This document shows positions 10,690-17,468 of a stretch of 55,662 nucleotides of DNA, one piece after another. Position 1 is the stretch's first letter, and every line of letters starts with the position of its first letter. Source of the DNA: an uncultured Oxalicibacterium sp. (GTDB taxonomy: Bacteria; Pseudomonadota; Gammaproteobacteria; Burkholderiales; Burkholderiaceae_D); assembly GCF_913776015.1 (NCBI RefSeq), contig NZ_CAJYMD010000065.1, forward strand, positions 1-55,662, read 5' to 3'. Position numbers and translations under genes: made by a program. The notes below the pieces were generated by a model. That model had not been told where the DNA came from. It made no database searches and was given only the letters and a program-made list of their open reading frames with translations.

Positions 10690-12060
10690 CTAACGCATGC
10701 CCGGTGGCAGCATGCCTTTCATGCCGCGCATCAGCTTGGCCATGTTGCCGCCCTTGAGTTTCTTCATCATGGTTTGCATCTGCTCGAACTGGTTGAGCAT
10801 GCGGTTTACCTCTTGCACTTGCACGCCAGCGCCTGCTGCAATGCGGCGTTTGCGCGATGCTTTGATCAGGTCGGGTTTGGCGCGTTCGGCCGGCGTCATC
10901 GAATTGATGATGCCTTCCATGCGTGCGACCTGCTTGTCGGCCATGCCCATGTTGGCACCGCTGGCAGCCATCTGCATTTGTGCCGGCAGTTTGTCCATCA
11001 GGTTGGCCATGCCGCCCATCTTCTTCATCTGTGCCAGTTGCTGCTGGAAGTCGGTCAGATCGAACTTGCCGCCGCCCTTGATCTTTTGCGCCAGGCCTTG
11101 TGCCGCTTCGATGTCCACGCCTTTACGCGCTTCTTCGACCAGTGCAAGGATGTCGCCCATGCCGAGAATACGATCGGCCATGCGCGCCGGATCGAAGGCT
11201 TCAAGACCATCCATCTTTTCGGCGACGCCGGCAAACTTGATCGGCTTGCCCGTGATATGGCGCACCGACAGTGCGGCACCGCCACGCGAATCGCCGTCTA
11301 GTTTGGTCAGCACGATACCGGTCAGTGGCAATGCATCGCTGAATGCCTTGGCGGTGTTGATGGCATCCTGACCCAGCATGGCATCGACCACGAACAGCGT
11401 TTCGATCGGGTTGACGGCATCGTGCAGAGCGCGAATTTCCTGCATCATCGCTTCGTCGATACCCAGGCGACCGGCAGTATCGATGATCAGTACATCGTGA
11501 TAGTGACGCTTGGCGTGATCGACAGCGGCGCGTGCAATATCGACAGGCTTGTCGGTCGGCTGCGATGGAAAGAAGTCGGCGCCGACCTGTTCCGTCACGG
11601 TCTGCAACTGGCCGATTGCCGCTGGACGGTAGACGTCGGCAGAAACCGTCAGGACTTTCTTTTTCTTTTGTTCGCGCAGGTATTTGGCCAGTTTGCCGAC
11701 GGTGGTGGTCTTACCGGCACCCTGCAAGCCGGCCATCAGGATGATCGCAGGCGGCTGCGTGGCGAAATTGAGTTGCGACGCTTCGCGTCCCAGATCGGCA
11801 CCCATGATGGCGGCGAGTTCGCGCTGTACCACGCCAACCAGCGCCTGGCCTGGCGTCAGGGAACCGATGACGTCTTCGCCCATCGCCTTTTCCTTGACGC
11901 GATTGATGAATTCGCGCACGGCCGGCAGGGCAACGTCGGCCTCCAGCAAGGCAAGGCGTACTTCGCGCAGCATTTCTGCCGTATTGGCTTCGGTCAGGCG
12001 CGCTTCGCCGCGCATGGTCTTGACGACCTTGGCAAGGCGTTGAGTCAGGTTATCGAGCAT
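10690..12060 (-). CDS. ffh: Signal recognition particle protein Ffh
   Basis: Protein component of the bacterial SRP, which with 4.5S RNA delivers nascent membrane proteins to FtsY. The 456-residue product has an N domain at 1-90 and a G domain with P-loop GLQGAGKTTTVGKLA, DTAGRL and TKLDGDSRGG. A Met-rich M domain starts at about 295 (MGGMANLMDKLPAQMQMA and the C-terminal GMKGMLPPGM). Length matches E. coli Ffh (453). It is divergent from ypjD, a conserved neighbour in proteobacteria. A small hairpin (AATCGC/GCGATT) lies at 12085-12101 just upstream of the start. Confidence 0.97.
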   Translation of the reverse strand: MLDNLTQRLAKVVKTMRGEARLTEANTAEMLREVRLALLEADVALPAVREFINRVKEKAMGEDVIGSLTPGQALVGVVQRELAAIMGADLGREASQLNFATQPPAIILMAGLQGAGKTTTVGKLAKYLREQKKKKVLTVSADVYRPAAIGQLQTVTEQVGADFFPSQPTDKPVDIARAAVDHAKRHYHDVLIIDTAGRLGIDEAMMQEIRALHDAVNPIETLFVVDAMLGQDAINTAKAFSDALPLTGIVLTKLDGDSRGGAALSVRHITGKPIKFAGVAEKMDGLEAFDPARMADRILGMGDILALVEEARKGVDIEAAQGLAQKIKGGGKFDLTDFQQQLAQMKKMGGMANLMDKLPAQMQMAASGANMGMADKQVARMEGIINSMTPAERAKPDLIKASRKRRIAAGAGVQVQEVNRMLNQFEQMQTMMKKLKGGNMAKLMRGMKGMLPPGMR

Positions 12061-12277
12061 GGTGATCAGTTCTAGTCAGGCGGCAATCGCACGATGCGAT
12101 TTTTCAATCCGCCATTCTACCCGATGCCTTCGTGCGCTCGTGCGATTGAGGCGCCAGGGCCGGGCTGCGTGGACGCGTTTTCCAGACGGCCAGGCTTGTG
12201 ATGGTGTTTGCCTCTACAGGCAGTTTTTCCATGTGCAGGACGCAAGCCAATGCAGGACATGGTGTAAACTCGCCTGA

Positions 12278-13087
12278 ATGTATACCTCTCTCTTCGTGCT
12301 TGCTGCGCTGTGCTACGCGGTCTGTGCTTTCCTGCCTTCGCAGCGACGCCAGATCATTGGCGTGGGCGTGTTGATCGGCTGGCTGTTGCACGGAGCGGCA
12401 TTGTGGATGGACGTCATCGCACCGAGTTCATTGCGACTTGGCTTTGCGCTCATGCTGTCTGCCACCTTGTGGATTTCGGTCGCGGCCTACTGGCTCGAAA
12501 ATCGCAATCTGACCCTTGATGGTCTACGCATTCTGGTGTTGCCGTGCGCCGCGGTTGGCGTGCTGTTACCACTCGTTTTTCCCGGCAGTCTGGTGCCTCT
12601 CGAAGAGCATTCAGTTTTGTTTCCCTGGCATATTGCGATTGCAACGCTGGCGTACAGCACCTTTACGATCGCCGCTTTCCATGCCGTGTTGATGGCAATT
12701 CAGGAAACGCGTCTGCATACGCGCTCGCCTGAAAAGAAGGTCGGACTGTTTGCGCTGGCGATCGAACGCCTGCCTGCTTTGCTGACCATGGAAAAGTTGC
12801 TGTTCCGTCTGATCGGTTTCGGTTTCGTCTTGTTGACGCTGACGGTGTTATCGGGCGTGGTTTTTTCCGAAGAGGTTTTCGGCAAGGCATTCAAATGGGA
12901 TCACAAGACCACGTTCACCATGCTGTCCTGGCTCGTGTTTGGCATCCTTCTTGTCGGCCGTCATTTGCGCGGCTGGCGCGGCAAGACCGCGCTGACATTT
13001 ACCCTCGGCGGCTTCGGCATGCTGCTGCTGGCGTATGTCGGTAGCCGTTTTGTGCTGGAAGTTGTTCTGCACCGGAGCATTGTATGA
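12278..13087 (+). CDS. ypjD: Inner membrane protein YpjD (cytochrome c assembly/HemX-like)
   Basis: Polytopic inner-membrane protein of the CcsA/HemX-like family. About eight hydrophobic helices span 269 residues. The C-terminal half has the typical WDHKTTFTMLSWLVFG segment with conserved Trp and His residues that in relatives handle haem. The exact role is unknown; E. coli YpjD is linked to membrane/metal resistance. The conserved ffh-ypjD adjacency supports the name. No Shine-Dalgarno is visible. TAAACT at 12265-12270 could be a -10 element that would give an essentially leaderless mRNA. The last codons overlap the next gene by 4 bases. Confidence 0.85.
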   Translation: MYTSLFVLAALCYAVCAFLPSQRRQIIGVGVLIGWLLHGAALWMDVIAPSSLRLGFALMLSATLWISVAAYWLENRNLTLDGLRILVLPCAAVGVLLPLVFPGSLVPLEEHSVLFPWHIAIATLAYSTFTIAAFHAVLMAIQETRLHTRSPEKKVGLFALAIERLPALLTMEKLLFRLIGFGFVLLTLTVLSGVVFSEEVFGKAFKWDHKTTFTMLSWLVFGILLVGRHLRGWRGKTALTFTLGGFGMLLLAYVGSRFVLEVVLHRSIV

Positions 13088-13344
13088 AGCTGCTGGCCTG
13101 GGCACTTCTGATCTTTGCCGTGATTTGGGTTTTGCGCAGCAAGGCCAAGGCCAGGCAAAAAGCTGCTCGCGATTTCGAGGCTGCCCGGCCCGATGCGCCA
13201 ATGCACACGGAAGCTGATGCGGAAGTCATGGTGATTTGCCGAGAATGTGGTGTGCATTTTCCGGTTTCCGAGGCGGTACGTGACGCATCCGGGCGACACA
13301 GTTTTTGCAGTATCGAACATCGCCAGCAATATCTCGGTCATTAA
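13084..13344 (+). CDS. PP0621-type small membrane zinc-ribbon protein
   Basis: An 86-residue protein of unknown function. An N-terminal membrane anchor (LLAWALLIFAVIWVL) is followed by a basic stretch and a cytoplasmic zinc-ribbon-like module. Its candidate ligands are Cys52, Cys55, Cys75 and His79 (CRECG and CSIEH). It resembles the PP0621 family found next to pilS/pilR in many beta- and gamma-proteobacteria. The start overlaps the ypjD stop by 4 bases, and pilS starts 3 bases after its stop, so it is probably made with PilS. Confidence 0.75.
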   Translation: MKLLAWALLIFAVIWVLRSKAKARQKAARDFEAARPDAPMHTEADAEVMVICRECGVHFPVSEAVRDASGRHSFCSIEHRQQYLGH

Positions 13345-13347
13345 TCC

Positions 13348-15060
13348 ATGACTTCGGCCACGGCCATCTCTCATGACGTGCGCAATACGTTCTGGCGCAC
13401 GCTGCAAACCTTTGCCTTTACGCGCACGCTGATCGTTGCCGCCTTGCTGGGGTATTTCGGTTGGGTGGGCGCGCGCGCTGCACGCAGTGGTGAATATTTC
13501 TGGATTATCTGTGTCGGCTACATGCTGCTGGCACTGGCTTTCGTCCTGTTTGCCTCTTATTGTCGCCGCCGCTTCTTGCTGCAGGTAACGGTGCAGATAC
13601 TGGTGGATCTGGCCGTCATTTCGCTGCTTTATCTCTCGGTTGGCGGACTCAAAAGCGGGCTTGCCATCCTTTATCTGTTTCCTCTGGCTGGCGGTGCGAT
13701 TCTGGCACCGCTGGTGCTGGCATTGTTCTTCGTCTCGATTGCGACGTTCGTCATGCTGGCCGAAAACGGCTATCAATTACTGAACGCAAACGGTGATATT
13801 TCCTCGACGCAGGTCGGTTTGTACTGCGCGGCATTTTTCATCGTGATCATTGCCGTGAATCGATTGGCGGATCGTCTCGTCAAGCAGGAAACCCTGGCAC
13901 AAGGCCGCGGCAAGGCGTTGCAGGTGCAGGAGGCGATCAACCGTCTGGTCATCGAAGACATGGACGATGGCGTGTTGGTGGTCGATCGTCACGGTCGTAT
14001 CCTGACCGGCAATCCGGCAGCGGAACGTTTGCTGGGCTTGAGCTTTGGCGCACATGCCGAATTTGGGCAACTGGATCGCTTGCCCGGGTTGTCCCCGATT
14101 GCGCAGGCTTATCTTGAGTGGCGTGACAAGGCCAGGCGACGGGCCATCGTCGAGATGGAAACACCGGTCTTTGTGCGGATATTGCCGGCAGACGATACGA
14201 CCCTGCAAGGTGGCGCCACCATTATCGGTGCCAGACATGAACCGTCTACCCATTTGAAGTTGCGTTTCGTGCGCGTCGATACGGGTGGGGCGCAGGAAGG
14301 TCGTGTGGTGATTTTTCTCGAAGACGTGACAGAGATTGAAAATCGCGCACAGCAACTGAAACTGGCCGCGATGGGGCGCCTGACGGCCAGCATTGCACAT
14401 GAGGTACGCAATCCTCTGGCAGCGATCGGGCACGCCGCCGCCTTGCTCAATGAAGATGAGAACGATGCGGGCCGTCGTCGCTTGCTCAAGATCATTGACG
14501 ACAATGTGGCGCGGCTCAATCGCATGATCGAAGACATTCTCAAGCTGTCGCGCAAGGCCAATCGCGATCAGAAACCGCTCGATCTGCGTGCATTGATTGG
14601 CGAATTACTGGAAGAATTGCGTGATCTGCAAGGTATCAAACCTGAAGTGATTTCCCTTAATGGTCCGCAGGATGTTCTGGTACGTTTCGATCCATTGCAC
14701 TTGCGTGAAATCATCCTCAACCTGCTGACAAATGCGTTACGCTACGCCAGCGGTGGCGCTGGTAGCATTCGCTTGCAGATCATGGTCAGCGGTGCGGCAC
14801 GTGTCGAGTTGCACGTGCAAGACGATGGTCCGCAAATGACGTCTGCCGTGCGCGCACACTTGTTCGAACCTTTTTACACGACGTCCAGCAAGGGAACCGG
14901 TCTTGGTCTGTATCTTGCGAGGGAGTTGTGCCTCAATAATGGTGCCATGCTGAATTACGAGTTCCGCAGCGAAGGCGAGCACGGCGCGCCGTCGGGGCGT
15001 TTCGTGATCACTTTCGCCACGAATGATGGTGCCGATCAACCGAGTATCTTGCCCAATTAA
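13348..15060 (+). CDS. pilS: Type IV pilus two-component sensor kinase PilS
   Basis: Membrane histidine kinase that, in the well-studied Pseudomonas system, controls pilin (pilA) transcription through PilR. The 570-residue product has about six transmembrane helices in residues 20-185. A PAS-like domain follows at about 200-330. HisKA has the phospho-acceptor His351 in ASIAHEVRNPLAA. The HATPase has N-box LNLLTNALRYA and GTGLGLYLARE. There is no large periplasmic domain, as in PilS. It is packed between the small zinc-ribbon gene and pilR, with no visible Shine-Dalgarno. Confidence 0.93.
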   Translation: MTSATAISHDVRNTFWRTLQTFAFTRTLIVAALLGYFGWVGARAARSGEYFWIICVGYMLLALAFVLFASYCRRRFLLQVTVQILVDLAVISLLYLSVGGLKSGLAILYLFPLAGGAILAPLVLALFFVSIATFVMLAENGYQLLNANGDISSTQVGLYCAAFFIVIIAVNRLADRLVKQETLAQGRGKALQVQEAINRLVIEDMDDGVLVVDRHGRILTGNPAAERLLGLSFGAHAEFGQLDRLPGLSPIAQAYLEWRDKARRRAIVEMETPVFVRILPADDTTLQGGATIIGARHEPSTHLKLRFVRVDTGGAQEGRVVIFLEDVTEIENRAQQLKLAAMGRLTASIAHEVRNPLAAIGHAAALLNEDENDAGRRRLLKIIDDNVARLNRMIEDILKLSRKANRDQKPLDLRALIGELLEELRDLQGIKPEVISLNGPQDVLVRFDPLHLREIILNLLTNALRYASGGAGSIRLQIMVSGAARVELHVQDDGPQMTSAVRAHLFEPFYTTSSKGTGLGLYLARELCLNNGAMLNYEFRSEGEHGAPSGRFVITFATNDGADQPSILPN

Positions 15061-15062
15061 GT

Positions 15063-16514
15063 ATGAGCACGCCCCGAATACTGATCGTCGATGATGAAGC
15101 CGACCTGCGTGAGCTGCTGGAGATCACGCTGATTCGCATGGGGCTGGATGTCGATAGCGCGGAATCGCTGGCGGTTGCGCGCGTCCTGTTGCAGCAAAAG
15201 GCGTACGCGCTGGTCTTGACCGACATGCGGCTTCCGGATGGGCAAGGCATTGAACTGGTGCAGGAAATTGCTACGCATTATCGGCATACTCCGGTCGCGG
15301 TGATTACCGCATTTGGCAGTGCTGACAATGCGGTTGTAGCCCTGAAGGCTGGGGCCTTCGACTATCTTTCCAAGCCGGTAGGGCTGGAACAATTGCGCGC
15401 GATGGTGCGTACCGCCTTGCGTATCAGCGAAAAGCCCCTAGCGGTCGCAGCACAGCCGACAACCCAGACGCCTTTGCGACTGATGGGGCAGTCGCAAGCG
15501 ATGCAAGCCTTGCGCGCGCAGATCGCCAAGCTCGCACGCAGCATGGCGCCGGTTGCCATCAGTGGCGAATCGGGCAGCGGCAAGGAACTGGCCGCACGCG
15601 ATATCCATGCGCAAAGCGCACGTTCCGATAAACCGTTCATTGCCGTCAATTGTGGCGCCATTCCGGAAGCGTTGATGGAGGCGGAGTTCTTCGGTTATCG
15701 CAAGGGCGCATTCACCGGCGCAATGGAAGATCGCGACGGTTTCTTCCAGGCTGCCAATGGCGGAACCTTGTTGCTCGATGAAGTGGCCGACTTGCCGCTT
15801 GCGATGCAGGTCAAGCTGTTGCGCGCCATTCAGGAGCGCCGGGTGCGCAAGGTGGGCGCGACGACCGAAGAGCCGGTCGATGTACGCATCATCAGCGCCA
15901 CGCACCAGAATCTGCATGCCTGCGTGCAGCAGGGCCGTTTCCGGCAGGATTTGTACTACCGTTTAAATGTGATCGAACTAACCTTGCCGCCTTTGCGTGA
16001 ACGACTGGCGGATGTGGCCTTGCTGGCAGACGTGATCCTGCAGCGTCTGGCGGGCGGCATGCCGGTTTCGTTATCGGCGGACGCATTGGCTGCCCTGCAT
16101 GGCTATCACTTTCCCGGCAACGTCCGTGAGCTGGAAAATATTCTGGAACGCGCATTGGCATTTGCCGGTGAAGGGCGCATCGAGCTTGGCGATTTGCTGC
16201 TCAAGGATGTTGCAGCAGACAGGAGGCCTTCATTGTCGGCTATGCCTGCCAGTTTTTTCGAACCGCCTGCAGCGCGGGGGGAAGAAGTGCCGGCACCGAC
16301 AGTATTTGCGGCAGTACCACATCCTGTCGCCGACTCTGAAGAGGCCTTGCCGGCTTCCTTGCCCGATCATCTGGACGCGGTCGAGCGCGAGGTGATCTGT
16401 CGTGCGCTGGCAAAGACGCGCTTCAACCGGACGCAGGCGGCAGAATTGCTGGGCATCAGCTTTCGCCAGTTGCGCTATCGCATGCAGCGACTGGATATCC
16501 AGGAACCCGAATGA
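15063..16514 (+). CDS. pilR: Sigma-54-dependent response regulator PilR
   Basis: NtrC-family activator that works with sigma-54 RNA polymerase, partner of PilS. The 483-residue product has a receiver domain at 1-120 with phospho-acceptor Asp54 in LTDMRLPDG. An AAA+ domain covers about 135-370, with Walker A GESGSGKE near residue 169 and the sigma-54 contact loop GAFTGA. A Fis-type helix-turn-helix closes the protein (FNRTQAAELLGISFRQLRYR). The start is 2 bases after the pilS stop. The 3' end overlaps ampD by 4 bases. Confidence 0.94.
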   Translation: MSTPRILIVDDEADLRELLEITLIRMGLDVDSAESLAVARVLLQQKAYALVLTDMRLPDGQGIELVQEIATHYRHTPVAVITAFGSADNAVVALKAGAFDYLSKPVGLEQLRAMVRTALRISEKPLAVAAQPTTQTPLRLMGQSQAMQALRAQIAKLARSMAPVAISGESGSGKELAARDIHAQSARSDKPFIAVNCGAIPEALMEAEFFGYRKGAFTGAMEDRDGFFQAANGGTLLLDEVADLPLAMQVKLLRAIQERRVRKVGATTEEPVDVRIISATHQNLHACVQQGRFRQDLYYRLNVIELTLPPLRERLADVALLADVILQRLAGGMPVSLSADALAALHGYHFPGNVRELENILERALAFAGEGRIELGDLLLKDVAADRRPSLSAMPASFFEPPAARGEEVPAPTVFAAVPHPVADSEEALPASLPDHLDAVEREVICRALAKTRFNRTQAAELLGISFRQLRYRMQRLDIQEPE

Positions 16515-17128
16515 ACTTCCCCGCCATCGCCATTGATACGACCGGCTGGGCGGATAACGTGCTGCGCATGCCGTCGCCCAATTTCGATCAGCGCGCAGAA
16601 GGCATGCCGATCGGCTTGCTGGTGGTACACAACATCAGCTTGCCGCCGGGAGAGTTTGGCGGGCCATATATTGCCGATCTGTTTTTGAACCGGCTGGATT
16701 ACGATGCGCATTCTTATTTTGATCAGTTGCGTGCCTTGCGCGTCTCGGCGCATTTCCTGATCCGGCGCGATGGCCAGATCATCCAGTTCGTTTCGGCATT
16801 TGATCGAGCCTGGCACGCAGGGGCATCCGTTTTTTGCGGGCGCGAGCGTTGCAATGACTTTTCCATCGGCATTGAACTCGAAGGCACCGATTTCGAACCG
16901 TTCGAGGACGCACAATATGCGGCCCTGACGGCGCTGACGATTGCCTTGCAGGAAGTGTGTCCCTTGCAGGATGTGACGGGACATGAGCAGATCGCGCCGG
17001 GCAGAAAAACCGATCCTGGGCCGTTTTTTGATTGGCAAAACTATCGAAAATTGTATCGTCTTGCTTTTGATGGAAAGGCGGGAAAAGCCGGGAAGATGCG
17101 CGACGATCTCCGGTTTTACGGCGATTGA
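16511..17128 (+). CDS. ampD: 1,6-anhydro-MurNAc-L-alanine amidase AmpD
   Basis: Cytoplasmic zinc amidase that cleaves anhydro-muropeptides during peptidoglycan recycling and so lowers the beta-lactamase-inducing signal. The 205-residue product has an amidase_2 fold: first zinc ligand His40 in LLVVHNISLP, then AHFLIRRDG, AWHAGAS, IGIELEG and TGHEQIAPGRKTDPG with the remaining ligands. It has no signal peptide, as expected for cytoplasmic AmpD. Its ATGA overlap with pilR implies co-transcription with the pilus regulators, an odd functional pairing. No terminator is visible after it. Confidence 0.93.
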   Translation: MNFPAIAIDTTGWADNVLRMPSPNFDQRAEGMPIGLLVVHNISLPPGEFGGPYIADLFLNRLDYDAHSYFDQLRALRVSAHFLIRRDGQIIQFVSAFDRAWHAGASVFCGRERCNDFSIGIELEGTDFEPFEDAQYAALTALTIALQEVCPLQDVTGHEQIAPGRKTDPGPFFDWQNYRKLYRLAFDGKAGKAGKMRDDLRFYGD

Positions 17129-17193
17129 AAAATTTACATTTTAAGTACAGCTACAACGCACCAAATTAATCTCGAAAAATCCGCGTAAAGGCA

Positions 17194-17222
17194 TTGCACA
17201 TCCAGAATCGAGGTACTAGAAT
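17194..17222 (+). promoter_or_regulatory. Sigma-70 promoter of nrdA
   Basis: TTGCAC (17194-17199) and TAGAAT (17217-17222) are 17 bases apart. The start would fall near 17229, leaving a 240-base 5' leader before the nrdA ATG. The -10 hexamer lies inside a NrdR-like box. Confidence 0.7.
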
Positions 17223-17228
17223 TAGTGC
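17213..17228. promoter_or_regulatory. NrdR box (distal copy)
   Basis: GTACTAGAATTAGTGC matches the NrdR operator pattern acaCwAtATaTwGtgt at the key CTA...TAG positions with dyad symmetry. It covers the -10 hexamer of the nrdA promoter. Its centre is 30 bases from the second box, about three helical turns, as expected for cooperative NrdR binding. Confidence 0.65.
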
Positions 17229-17242
17229 CAATCGCGGTTTCT

Positions 17243-17258
17243 GCACTAGATGTAGTGG
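17243..17258. promoter_or_regulatory. NrdR box (proximal copy)
   Basis: GCACTAGATGTAGTGG fits the NrdR consensus well, including the central AT and the CACTA/TAGTG arms. It lies just downstream of the predicted transcription start, so bound NrdR (dATP-loaded) would block nrdA transcription. The linker to the first box is 14 bases. Confidence 0.72.
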
Positions 17259-17280
17259 GTTATCGGCGTTCTCTCATTTG

Positions 17281-17319
17281 CCCAAAACGTTCTCTTCTCT
17301 ATATAGAACAGTGTTTGGG
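17281..17319 (+). other. Stem-loop in the nrdA leader
   Basis: CCCAAA-AC-GTTCT on the left and AGAAC-AGTG-TTTGGG on the right form an interrupted stem of two helices around the loop CTTCTCTATAT. It lies in the transcribed leader downstream of both NrdR boxes and has no T-run. It could be a leader hairpin or contain a further AT-rich operator. Confidence 0.45.
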
Positions 17320-17468
17320 CCGATGCATAAATACAGCAGCAGAATGGGCAGCGCCCCGCCAGATGCGGCGGTACTGCTTCCATGAAGTGTTTCGCGAATT
17401 GGCAATACGGCCGGTTTTCTCTTAATCAAGCAGGGCATTCGTGCCTGCATCCGCTAGAAGGAGTCTTC

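Noticed and set aside
17194-17385. 63-codon open frame in the nrdA leader as a leader peptide
   Set aside because: Its start would precede the predicted transcription start and no Shine-Dalgarno is present.
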